A stretch of DNA of 53,422 bases from Gammaproteobacteria bacterium. GTDB taxonomy: Bacteria > Pseudomonadota > Gammaproteobacteria > Arenicellales > CAJQKF01. Positions 25,603 through 33,628 of this stretch are shown here, piece by piece; within the stretch, counting starts at the first letter, position 1; each line of letters begins with the position of its first letter. The stretch lies in assembly GCA_030429665.1 (NCBI GenBank), contig JAUIEZ010000016.1, positions 1-53,422 of the forward strand. The letters are read 5' to 3'. Both the position numbers and the translations under genes were made by a program. The notes under the pieces are model-generated. The model had not been told where the DNA came from and did not search any database. It saw only the letters and a program-made list of their open reading frames with translations.

Positions 25603-26433
25603 TCAGGCCGCGCGCAGCGACAGCAACTGGCGCGCCTCGGCCGGCGTGGCCGCCCGCCGGTCGTACTCGCCGGCGACGTCGACGATGCGGCTGACGAGTT
25701 CGGCATTGCTTTTCGCCAGCCTGTCCTTGTCGAACTTGATGTTGTCCTCCAGTCCCGTGCGGCAGTGGCCGCCGAGTTCAAGGCACCAACGGTTGACCTC
25801 GAACTGGTGGCGGCCGACGCCGGCGGCGGTCCACGTCGCGCCGGGCAAGACATCCTCTAGCTCCGAAATCAGGAACTCGAGCAGCGAGCGTCGCGCCGGC
25901 ATGGCATTGGGAACACCGAGGACGAATTGTACATGAACGGGCTCGGCCAGCAGGCCGCGCTTGACCAGGTTGGCGGCGCTGTAGAGCATGGCGCTGTCGA
26001 AGATCTCGATCTCGGGCTTGATGTCGTACTCGAGCATGGTCGCGGCCAGGCCGTCGACAAAGTCCGGCGGGTTCTCGTAGATGCCCTTGGGAAAATTCAC
26101 GGACCCGGTGGCGAGTGACGCCATGTCGGGCCGATGATGCAACATCGCGCCGCGTTTAGACTGGTCGCGACCGCGTCCGCCGGTGGAGAACTGGACGATC
26201 ATCTCCGGGCAGTGCTTGCGCACGCCGGCCTGGACCTCGGCGAACTTGTCCGGGTCCGAACTCGGCGCCTGGTCGTCGTCCCGTACATGGACGTGCACCA
26301 GCGAGGCGCCGGCCTCGTACGCTTCATGGGTGGACTCGATCTGCTCGCTCGGCGTCACCGGCACCGCCGGTGTATCCGCCTTGGTCGGGAGTGCGCCGGT
26401 GATGGCGACGGTGATGATGCAAGGTGTGCTCAT
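25603..26433 (-). CDS. BKACE family beta-keto acid cleavage enzyme, second copy
   Basis: A 276-residue TIM-barrel enzyme of the former DUF849 family. Zinc ligands His47 and His49 lie in HVHVRD, and CRTGLEDN gives Arg225, Glu229 and Asp230. It differs clearly from the first copy: the N-terminal strand is ITVAITGALPTKAD rather than TLAPTGGLHGKE, and the pocket segments diverge, so the two probably take different beta-keto acids. The start ATG overlaps the stop of the carboxyltransferase gene by four bases, so the proteins are made together. It would turn a beta-keto acid plus acetyl-CoA into acetoacetate plus an acyl-CoA for the downstream dehydrogenase. Confidence 0.9.
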   Translation of the reverse strand: MSTPCIITVAITGALPTKADTPAVPVTPSEQIESTHEAYEAGASLVHVHVRDDDQAPSSDPDKFAEVQAGVRKHCPEMIVQFSTGGRGRDQSKRGAMLHHRPDMASLATGSVNFPKGIYENPPDFVDGLAATMLEYDIKPEIEIFDSAMLYSAANLVKRGLLAEPVHVQFVLGVPNAMPARRSLLEFLISELEDVLPGATWTAAGVGRHQFEVNRWCLELGGHCRTGLEDNIKFDKDRLAKSNAELVSRIVDVAGEYDRRAATPAEARQLLSLRAA

Positions 26434-27893
26434 GTCGATATCTTCTGCTTCTTGTCGATGAAATGGAATGACTTGATGGCCGGCCGTTCGGACAACTCCC
26501 TGACGAGTGTCAGCAGTGGAGTCTCCATCAAGGGATAATCGGTATCGATCGCGCCTGCGTCCTTCAGCGCACGATACTGCTTGTCGTCGTAGAACGCGGC
26601 CAGCAGCAGGTCGTCGTCGGAGTCGAACGGGCCGCGGGTCTTGCGCAGCCGCTCGAGGGCCGGCTCGACCAGCGCGCCGGGCCGCTCGACGATCGGCTCG
26701 GCGCCGCGGGTGATGCGATCGTACAGGTTCGGGTCGATCTCGCCGGCGATTTCGCCATAACCGCCGCGCACGTAGAGCTTGACCTCGTCGGGGACGTTGA
26801 AGAAGCGCTCGCGGCCCTGGTCTCGCGCCTTCACGTTCAGCACGGCCTGGGTGACGATGTACTGGGCGAACGGGCTGACCACGATGGGATAGCCGAGGTC
26901 CGCGCGCACCCGCCCCGCTTCTTCGAGAATCTCCTCCATGCGCTCGGCCATGCCGACGGTGCCGAGCTGGTAGCGCAGGTTGGAGATCATGCCGCCCGCC
27001 ACCTGGTGGTGGAAGTGAAATTCGTCGTACTCGAGCGCCTGCCCCACCGGCTTGTCTTCCCGCTCGGCGATATAGGCCAGCCGTTCGGCCGCCTCGTCGA
27101 TCAGTGACAGGTCGACATCGACCTCGTAGCCCCTGCGGCGGCAGTTGCGCACGAACGTTTCGGTCGGTGCATGGGACGCGGCGTTGGCGAGCGTGGAAGT
27201 GGCGGTGTGCGCGACCTCCACCCCGTGCTGGATCGACTGCAGCAGCACGTACGGCCCCAGGCCCGACAGGCAGTGGGTGTGCAGCTGCAGCGGCAGGTCG
27301 CCGATGACGGCCTTGATCGCCGGCACCAGCGTGGCCACGCGCTCGGGAACGAGCAGGCCGCTCGGGTCCTTGATGAACAGCCCGTCGATGCCGATCTCGA
27401 CCAGTTCGCGCGCCTTGTCGGCGTAGTATTCGTCGGTGTGCACCGGGCTGTCGGTGTAGACCAGGCCGGGAACCGTGTAGATGCCGTGCCGGCGCGCCGC
27501 CCGGATGGGAATGACGAGGTTACGAATGTCGTTCAGCGCATCGTAGACCGTGTGATAGCGCATGCCATTGGCCGCGAATCGTTCGGCCGCCAGTTCCACC
27601 ACGTCGTCGGCGAAGAACTCGAACGTGAACAGGCTCTGCCCGCGTGTATGGATGATCAGTGGGGTCTCGGTCACCCACTGGTTGAGGATTCGCATGCGCT
27701 CCCAGGGGTCCTCGCGCAGGTATCGAACGCACACGTCGAACACCGCGCCGCCGACCAGGTCGATGGCCTCGAAGCCGGCGCGATCCAGTCGCGGGGCGAT
27801 GTCCTTCATCATGGCCGTGGTCATGCGCGTGGCCCACAGGCATTGGTGGGCGTCGCGCAGGGTGACGTCGATGAGGCGAACCTTTCTGCTCAT
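26430..27893 (-). CDS. Divergent carboxyltransferase subunit, pyruvate carboxylase/oxaloacetate decarboxylase type
   Basis: A 487-residue HMGL-like barrel with a C-terminal extension. The metal site looks complete: Asp14 in TLRDAHQ, Lys175 in FIKDPSG (the carbamylated lysine) and His205/His207 in LHTHCLSG. The substrate region departs from pyruvate carboxylase: IKDPSG for IKDMAG, HTHCLSG for HTHDTSG, and NAASHAP where relatives have a TSQP motif, with Ala239 at the Thr position I recall as the proton-relay residue. No biotin domain is attached. It overlaps the biotin carboxylase gene and the BKACE gene by four bases each. It should transfer carboxyl from biotin to a ketone-like acceptor other than pyruvate; this is inference. 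Confidence 0.85.
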   Translation of the reverse strand: MSRKVRLIDVTLRDAHQCLWATRMTTAMMKDIAPRLDRAGFEAIDLVGGAVFDVCVRYLREDPWERMRILNQWVTETPLIIHTRGQSLFTFEFFADDVVELAAERFAANGMRYHTVYDALNDIRNLVIPIRAARRHGIYTVPGLVYTDSPVHTDEYYADKARELVEIGIDGLFIKDPSGLLVPERVATLVPAIKAVIGDLPLQLHTHCLSGLGPYVLLQSIQHGVEVAHTATSTLANAASHAPTETFVRNCRRRGYEVDVDLSLIDEAAERLAYIAEREDKPVGQALEYDEFHFHHQVAGGMISNLRYQLGTVGMAERMEEILEEAGRVRADLGYPIVVSPFAQYIVTQAVLNVKARDQGRERFFNVPDEVKLYVRGGYGEIAGEIDPNLYDRITRGAEPIVERPGALVEPALERLRKTRGPFDSDDDLLLAAFYDDKQYRALKDAGAIDTDYPLMETPLLTLVRELSERPAIKSFHFIDKKQKIST

Positions 27894-29272
27894 GAGGATT
27901 GTCCCGGGAAAACGTTGCGGGCGACGGCTTCCTCGATCCAGCGCGTGTGAATCCGGTTGTTCACGAAGTCGTCCTGGTCGAGGAGCCAGCGGTGGAAGCC
28001 GATGGTGGTGGCGACGCCCTCGCACTCGAAGCTCGACAATGCCTCGCGCGCGCGCCTGACGGCGTCGGCCCGATCGGCGCCGTGAACCACGAGCTTGGCA
28101 ATCATCGAATCGTAGAAGGGCGGGATCTTGCGGCCGGCCTCGATCGCCGTGTCGACCCGGATGCCGTCGCCTCGCGGCGGCGCCCAGCGGTGCACGGTGC
28201 CGGGTGACGGCGCGAAGCCGCGAAGCCAGTCCTCGGCGTTGATGCGAAACTCGATGGCGTGTCCGTTCTGGGGTCTGGCCGGTTCGAAGGCTGCCAGGTC
28301 GCCGCCGGCGGCGATACGGAACTGCGCCTCTACCAGGTCGACGCCGGCGCGCATCTCGGTGACCGGGTGCTCGACCTGGATGCGGGTGTTCATCTCGATG
28401 AAGTAGAACGCGTCCGCGTTGGGGTCGAGGATGAACTCGACGGTGCCCGCGCCCTCGTACTCGATGCCGCGCGCCAGCGCCAGGGCCGCGTCCTTGATTC
28501 GCTCGCGCAAGTCGGTATTCACGGCCGGCGAGGGCGATTCCTCGACAAGCTTCTGGTGGCGACGCTGAACGCTGCAGTCACGTTCGTCGAATGCCACCGC
28601 GCCGCCCTTGCCGTCGCCGAGAACCTGCACCTCGATGTGGCGGATGCGGGGGAAAAACCGCTCAAGGTAGAGCGCACCGTCCGAGAAGGCCGCCTCGGCT
28701 TCCCGGGTGGCTTGTCCGAATGCCTTGGTGAATTCGGCGGCCGAATTCACCACGCGCATGCCGCGTCCGCCGCCGCCGGCACGCGCCTTGACCAGCAGCG
28801 GCCAGCCGACGGCGTCGGCGGCCTGGCGTGCCTTCCCGGCGTCGGTGAAGGCGCCATCCGATCCGGGCACCACGGGTACGCCGAGGCGTTTCGCGGTTTC
28901 CCGGGCACGCGCCTTGTCGCCCATGTCGTCTATGGTCTCGGCCGCCGGCCCAACGAATTTCAGGCCGTTTTCCGCGCACTGGCGGGCGAAGCCCGCGTTC
29001 TCCGAGAGGAATCCGTAGCCGGGGTAGACCGCGCCGCAGCCGGTGCTGCTGGCCACGTGCAGCAAGGACGGAACCGAAAGATAGCTGGACGACGCCGGGG
29101 GCGGGCCGATGCACACCGACCGGTCGGCGGCCGCGGCGTGGGCGGCGCCCTCGTCGGCCGCGGAATAGACGGCCACGGTCTTGAGGTGAAGGTTTCGGCA
29201 CACGTTGACCGCGCGCAGCGCGATTTCGCCGCGATTTGCGACCAGGACGGTGTCGAACGGGTTTGCAGTCAT
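27890..29272 (-). CDS. Biotin carboxylase subunit
   Basis: A 460-residue AccC-type ATP-grasp enzyme. Landmarks are LVANRGEIALRA near residue 10, GYGFLSENAGFA near 85, the glycine-rich GGGGRGMR near 170, RDCSVQRRHQKLVEESPSP near 235, and EMNTRIQVEHPVTEM with the catalytic Glu and Arg near 290. It carboxylates biotin on a carrier protein using ATP and bicarbonate. It is the first gene of the operon and overlaps the carboxyltransferase gene by four bases. The usual accB partner is not next to it; the carrier is encoded across the divergent promoter at 30270. It may be specific to this pathway rather than to fatty-acid synthesis, because the adjacent transferase is not AccA/AccD. Confidence 0.93.
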   Translation of the reverse strand: MTANPFDTVLVANRGEIALRAVNVCRNLHLKTVAVYSAADEGAAHAAAADRSVCIGPPPASSSYLSVPSLLHVASSTGCGAVYPGYGFLSENAGFARQCAENGLKFVGPAAETIDDMGDKARARETAKRLGVPVVPGSDGAFTDAGKARQAADAVGWPLLVKARAGGGGRGMRVVNSAAEFTKAFGQATREAEAAFSDGALYLERFFPRIRHIEVQVLGDGKGGAVAFDERDCSVQRRHQKLVEESPSPAVNTDLRERIKDAALALARGIEYEGAGTVEFILDPNADAFYFIEMNTRIQVEHPVTEMRAGVDLVEAQFRIAAGGDLAAFEPARPQNGHAIEFRINAEDWLRGFAPSPGTVHRWAPPRGDGIRVDTAIEAGRKIPPFYDSMIAKLVVHGADRADAVRRAREALSSFECEGVATTIGFHRWLLDQDDFVNNRIHTRWIEEAVARNVFPGQSS

Positions 29273-29320
29273 GGATTCAAGGGGACCGGTCTGTCGAATT
29301 GGTGATCTAGGGTATCTCGT

Positions 29321-29350
29321 AATATAAGACGATTGATTTCATTTTTTCAA
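29321..29350 (-). promoter_or_regulatory. Putative promoter of the carboxylase-BKACE operon
   Basis: On the minus strand TTGAAA (29350-29345) and TATATT (29326-29321) are 18 bases apart, about 50 bases before the biotin carboxylase start. It overlaps the opposing IclR promoter candidate. Confidence 0.5.
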
Positions 29351-29361
29351 GCGGGCATACT
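29333..29361 (+). promoter_or_regulatory. Putative promoter of the IclR-biotin carrier transcript
   Basis: TTGATT (29333-29338) and CATACT (29356-29361) are 17 bases apart, 31 bases before the IclR ATG. It shares sequence with the opposing operon promoter, so one bound regulator could affect both. Confidence 0.4.
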
Positions 29362-29392
29362 TTCGGCACGACCAACTACGACGAACAATGCA

Positions 29393-30253
29393 ATGACAAG
29401 CAAGCAACGGCAATTCACCGTGGTCGAACGTTCGGGCGTCGCCTCACGCGGACCGTCCTATGGCGTCGACGACGGTCGGCCGGAACACCTCACCGAGCTC
29501 GGCGTCACCGGCAAGACGTTCTCGGTGCTCGAGGTCGTTTCGATGAATACCGAGCCGACCGGCATGGCGGAGATCATCCGCGTGACCGGCATGACCAAGC
29601 CCACCGCCCATCGCGTGGTCAAGGCGCTGCTGGAGATGGGCTACCTGGAGCGCGACGCCCAGGATCGGGGTTTCATCGAGGGAGTGAGCCTGGTGAGCTT
29701 GGCGCATCGCGTGCTCGCTGCCTCGGCGCCGCGTTCGCTGCGGCACTCGGTGCTGCAGGGCCTCTCCGAGCAGGTTGGCGAAACCTGTAACTTCGGCGTT
29801 CTGAGCGGCGGCGAAGTCATGTACCTCGACCGCGTCGAGGCCAAGTGGCCGCTCGGCCTGAGGTTCGATGCCGGCAGCCGCGTGCCGGCGCACTGCACCG
29901 CGATCGGCAAGCTGCTCCTGAGCAGTCTCGACGACCGGGACCTGGAGGTGCTGATCGAAACCATGCCCCTGTCCTCGTATACCTCCAGCACGATCACCGA
30001 TAAGCGGGCGCTGAAGGCAGCGCTGAAGGACATCCGGCGCGACGGTATCGGCACCGACGACCAGGAGTTCATGTCAGGTGTCGTCTGCGTCGCCGTCCCG
30101 GTGCGCGGCGACGACGGCCGCGTGCTGGGCGGTATCGCGATGTCGGCCCCCGAGGCGCGCATGACCCTCAACGAGGTTCTCGGCTTCGTGCCGCAAATGA
30201 AACAGACCGCCGAACGGCTCGCGGCCACCTACCGCCGCGGCGTCGAGCGCTAG
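29393..30253 (+). CDS. IclR-family transcriptional regulator
   Basis: A 286-residue regulator. ATG 29393 is preferred; an in-frame TTG 60 bases earlier lies within the promoter candidate. The winged helix covers about residues 38-95 ([10 protein letters not shown], then [22 protein letters not shown] as recognition helix and wing). The IclR ligand domain follows, with [22 protein letters not shown] near residue 160 and [23 protein letters not shown] near 230. IclR proteins often control aromatic or short-acid catabolism. It lies between the divergent biotin carboxylase operon and the biotin carrier gene and probably controls both. Confidence 0.92.
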   Translation: MTSKQRQFTVVERSGVASRGPSYGVDDGRPEHLTELGVTGKTFSVLEVVSMNTEPTGMAEIIRVTGMTKPTAHRVVKALLEMGYLERDAQDRGFIEGVSLVSLAHRVLAASAPRSLRHSVLQGLSEQVGETCNFGVLSGGEVMYLDRVEAKWPLGLRFDAGSRVPAHCTAIGKLLLSSLDDRDLEVLIETMPLSSYTSSTITDKRALKAALKDIRRDGIGTDDQEFMSGVVCVAVPVRGDDGRVLGGIAMSAPEARMTLNEVLGFVPQMKQTAERLAATYRRGVER

Positions 30254-30269
30254 ACAAGGAACAGCGAAC

Positions 30270-30755
30270 ATGAGCCTGAGTTATCGCGAAGTTGCCGAGA
30301 TCATGAAGATCATCGACGCCTCCAGCCTGGACGAGGTAATCCTCGAGGTGGACGGCGCCAAGCTCGTCGTTCGCCGGGGCGGGGCGTCGGCGAACGGCGC
30401 CGCATCGCCGCGGCCCGCGGCGGAGGCAGCGACGACGTCGCCGACGACCGCGCCCTCGGCCCCGGCGTCGACGACGCCGACGAAAGTGGCTTCGAAGGCG
30501 TCTGACGATGCCGACGTGTCGGGAGAGACGATTCGCGCGCCCATGGTGGGCACCTTCTACCGCTCGCCGTCGCCCGACGAACCCCCGTTCGTCGAGGTCG
30601 GCTCGAAGGTTTCGGTCGGCGACGCCCTGTGCCTCATCGAGGTGATGAAGCTTTACACGACCATCGAGTCCACGGTCGAGGGCACGGTGCGCGCCATACT
30701 CGCCGAGGATGCGACCCTGGTGGAGTTCGACCAGCCGCTGTTCGTGATCGAGTAG
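30270..30755 (+). CDS. Biotin carboxyl carrier protein
   Basis: A 161-residue carrier of the AccB layout. A short N-terminal segment ([20 protein letters not shown]) is followed by an Ala/Pro/Thr linker at about residues 40-80. The biotinyl domain has [19 protein letters not shown], and Lys127 in EVMKL is the biotin site; most family members have EAMKM. AAGGA precedes the ATG. The gene lies 16 bases after the IclR gene and probably serves the carboxylase encoded on the other side of the divergent promoter. It could be the general acetyl-CoA carboxylase carrier, but no accA, accD or second accC is nearby. It converges with trkH. Confidence 0.9.
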   Translation: MSLSYREVAEIMKIIDASSLDEVILEVDGAKLVVRRGGASANGAASPRPAAEAATTSPTTAPSAPASTTPTKVASKASDDADVSGETIRAPMVGTFYRSPSPDEPPFVEVGSKVSVGDALCLIEVMKLYTTIESTVEGTVRAILAEDATLVEFDQPLFVIE

Positions 30756-30771
30756 CGCGCCGCGAGGTCGT

Positions 30772-32223
30772 TCAACCGATCCAGTAGCTGCGCGAGAAAA
30801 GGACCAGCAGCGTGAACAACTCGAGGCGGCCCAGCAACATGGTGAAGGCCAGGAGCCACTTGCCCGGATCGGACACGGTCGCGTAGTTGTTCGCGACCTC
30901 GCCCAGTCCCGGACCCAGGTTGTTCAAACAGGCGGTCACCGACGAGAAGGCCGTCACGAGATCCGCGCCGGTTGCCGTCATGGCAATGGAGATGGTCACG
31001 TAGGAAAGGATGTAGAGCGCCAGGAAACCCCACACCGAGTTGATGACCTCGTTGGGGACCGGCTTGTTCCCCAGCTTGATCGATACCACCGCCTGGGGAT
31101 GGATCAGTTGGTGGATCTCGCGTCGGCCCTGCTTGTACAGCAGGATCATGCGAATGACCTTCATGCCCCCCGCGGTGGAGTTCGCGCAGCCGCCGACGGC
31201 GCTCATCATGATCAGCATCACCGGCAGGAACGTCGGCCACCAGGCAAAGCCGCTGGTCGTGAACCCGGTCGTCGTGCCCACGGAAACCACCTGGAAGATG
31301 CCATGCCAAACGGCCTCGCTGGTGGTGTCGTACGATTGCATGAAAACCAGCGTGGCCACCGCCACCGCGCATACCGCGGCGACGAATAGCAGGTAAACGC
31401 GCGCCTCGGGATCGGCAAGGTATGCCTGGAACCGGCGATAGTGCCAGGCCGCGAAATGCAAACCGAAATTGATGCCGGACAGCAGCATGAATAGCGTGGC
31501 GATGGCCGCGATGGTTGCGCTGTCGTAGAAGCCGAGGCTCGCGTCGTGGGTGGAAAAGCCGCCAATGGCCACGGTGGCGAAACTGTGGCCGATGGCGTCG
31601 AACGGCGCCATGCCGGCGGCGAAGTAGGCGAGCGCGCAGGCGACGGTCAGGCCGGCGTAGATAAACCACAGCGCCTTTGCCGTCTGGGTGATGCGTGGTG
31701 TCAGCTTGTTGTTCTTGACCGGTCCCGGCACCTCGGCGCGGTAGAGCTGCATGCCGCCGACCCCCAGCATCGGCATGACCGCCACTGCCAGCACGATGAT
31801 GCCCATGCCGCCCAGCCACTGGAGTTGCTGGCGGTAGTAAAGGATGCCGCGCGGCAGGTCGTCCAGGCCCGTGAGTACCGTGGCCCCGGTCGTCGTCAGG
31901 CCGGACATGGATTCGAAGAAGGCGTCGGTCACGCCGATATCGACCTCGTCGGAGAGCATGAAGGGCAGCGAGCCGAACGCCGCCAGGACCGTCCAGAACA
32001 GAACGACCACGAGGAAGCCGTCGCGAAACCGCAAATCGCGTTGGAAGTTTCGCACGGGCCACCAGCACGCGGCGCCGGCAAGCAGCGTGAGGGAGCCGGC
32101 CATGATGAACGTCAGGTAGCCGTCTTCACCGTACCAGAGAGCCACCAGCGCGGGCGGCAGGTGCGTCGTGCTGAACAGGGTCAGCATTACGCCGAGTATC
32201 TTGAGGACGATTTTGTGGCGCAT
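30772..32223 (-). CDS. trkH: Trk potassium uptake channel TrkH
   Basis: A 483-residue membrane protein of the TrkH/KtrB superfamily. Its four pore loops can be read in order: SGLTTTGATVLTG, SFATVAIGGFSTHD, VVSVGTTTGFTTSGF and ACLNNLGPGLG, each with the selectivity-filter glycine. The long PWxxx-type hydrophobic pairs around them complete the channel. TrkH takes up potassium and is gated by the TrkA ring, encoded three bases upstream. The start is ATG 32223. Length and filters are normal for the family. Confidence 0.96.
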   Translation of the reverse strand: MRHKIVLKILGVMLTLFSTTHLPPALVALWYGEDGYLTFIMAGSLTLLAGAACWWPVRNFQRDLRFRDGFLVVVLFWTVLAAFGSLPFMLSDEVDIGVTDAFFESMSGLTTTGATVLTGLDDLPRGILYYRQQLQWLGGMGIIVLAVAVMPMLGVGGMQLYRAEVPGPVKNNKLTPRITQTAKALWFIYAGLTVACALAYFAAGMAPFDAIGHSFATVAIGGFSTHDASLGFYDSATIAAIATLFMLLSGINFGLHFAAWHYRRFQAYLADPEARVYLLFVAAVCAVAVATLVFMQSYDTTSEAVWHGIFQVVSVGTTTGFTTSGFAWWPTFLPVMLIMMSAVGGCANSTAGGMKVIRMILLYKQGRREIHQLIHPQAVVSIKLGNKPVPNEVINSVWGFLALYILSYVTISIAMTATGADLVTAFSSVTACLNNLGPGLGEVANNYATVSDPGKWLLAFTMLLGRLELFTLLVLFSRSYWIG

Positions 32224-32226
32224 CGA

Positions 32227-33603
32227 CTAGATGAAGGTCACTGCCACCTGGAACAGGCGCTCGATGGCCGGGACGTCCTTTTTCTCGGAGACGAAGACGA
32301 TGACGTGATCCTCGGCCTCGATGACGGTGCTGTCATGACACACGAGTACTTCGTCGCCACGAAGGATGGCGCCCAGGGTAGCGCCATTGGGCAGGTCGAT
32401 TTCGTCGACGCGACGCCCGACGACGCGTGAGTTGCTCGGGTCGCCGTGCGCGATCGCTTCGATCGCTTCGGCGGCGCCGCGCCGCAGCGACGCCACCTGT
32501 ACGACGTCGCCGCGGCGAATGTGGGTAAGCAGGGTGCCGATAGTGGCCAGGCGCGGCGAGAGTGCGATGTCCAGCATGCTGCTTTGCACGAGATCGACGT
32601 AGGCGGCGCTGTTGACCAGCGACATGACGCGATGGGCGCCGAGTCGCTTGGCGAGCATGGCGGAAAGGATGTTTGCCTCGTCCTTGTTGGTCAGTGCGCA
32701 GAACACCTCGGTGCTTTCGATGTTCGCCTGCTGTAGCAGGTCCTCCGCCGCGGCATTGCCATGCAGCACGATGGTCTTGTCCAGTCGATCGGACACGAAG
32801 CGTGCGCGTTGTTCGTTGAACTCGATCAGCTTGACATGGTAACTGGCCTGCTCCAGTGTTTGCGCGAGGCGAAATCCGATATTGCCGGCACCCGCCAGGA
32901 TGATCTTGCGCCCGGTCTTGTCGATGTGGCGCAACTCGTTCATCACCTTGGGGATCGCCTTGCGCGCAGCGACGAAGAACACCTCGTCGCCCGCCTGGAT
33001 CACCGTGTCGCCGGTTGGAATGATGGCGCTGTCGCGCCGATAGATGGCCGCCACGCGGGTATCCACCTTCGGCAGGTGCTGTTTCAGTTCGCTGATTCTG
33101 TGTCCGACCATGGGGCTGCCGGAGTCGGCGCGAAGGCCGACCAGCTGGATCTTTCCGCCGGCGAACTCGACCACCTGCAATGCGCCGGGGCGCTCGATCA
33201 GCCGCAGAATCTGTTCGGTGACCAACGCCTCGGGGCTGATGATCACGTCCACCGGCACCGCGGAGATGTCGAAGATCTTGGGGTGCTTAAGGTATTCGCC
33301 GGCGCGAATCCGGGCGATCTTCTTCGGCGTCTTGAACAGCGTCCAGGCGACCTGGCACGCGACCATGTTGACCTCGTCGCGGTCGGTTACCGCCAGCACG
33401 AGGTCGGCGTCCGCCATCCCGGCCTGTTCCATGACCTCGGGATGAGCGGCGCTGCCCAGCACCGTGTTGATATCGAGACGATCCTGCAGGCCGTCCAGCA
33501 CGTCGTCGTCGATGTCGACGAGGGTAATGTCGTTCTGCTCGCGCGAGAGGATCTCGGCCATGGACACGCCGACCTGGCCGGCGCCGAGGATAACGATCTT
33601 CAC
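32227..33603 (-). CDS. trkA: Trk system potassium regulatory protein TrkA
   Basis: A 458-residue cytosolic protein with two tandem RCK units. The first begins MKIVILGAGQVGVSMAEIL, an NAD-binding Rossmann motif; the second begins near residue 232 with KIILAGAGNIGFRLAQTLE. Each is followed by an RCK_C domain, the first around QVVEFAGGKIQLVGLRA. It starts at GTG 33603. It binds ATP, ADP and NADH and opens or closes TrkH. Its place between ntrX and trkH is the usual gammaproteobacterial arrangement. Confidence 0.96.
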   Translation of the reverse strand: MKIVILGAGQVGVSMAEILSREQNDITLVDIDDDVLDGLQDRLDINTVLGSAAHPEVMEQAGMADADLVLAVTDRDEVNMVACQVAWTLFKTPKKIARIRAGEYLKHPKIFDISAVPVDVIISPEALVTEQILRLIERPGALQVVEFAGGKIQLVGLRADSGSPMVGHRISELKQHLPKVDTRVAAIYRRDSAIIPTGDTVIQAGDEVFFVAARKAIPKVMNELRHIDKTGRKIILAGAGNIGFRLAQTLEQASYHVKLIEFNEQRARFVSDRLDKTIVLHGNAAAEDLLQQANIESTEVFCALTNKDEANILSAMLAKRLGAHRVMSLVNSAAYVDLVQSSMLDIALSPRLATIGTLLTHIRRGDVVQVASLRRGAAEAIEAIAHGDPSNSRVVGRRVDEIDLPNGATLGAILRGDEVLVCHDSTVIEAEDHVIVFVSEKKDVPAIERLFQVAVTFI

Positions 33604-33628
33604 GGCATCGCCCCCGCGAAAATGGAGG

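Noticed and set aside
30270..30755. Biotin carrier as the general fatty-acid accB
   Set aside because: No accC follows it, and accA/accD are absent; the neighbouring carboxylase genes lack a carrier. The general role is not excluded, only less likely.
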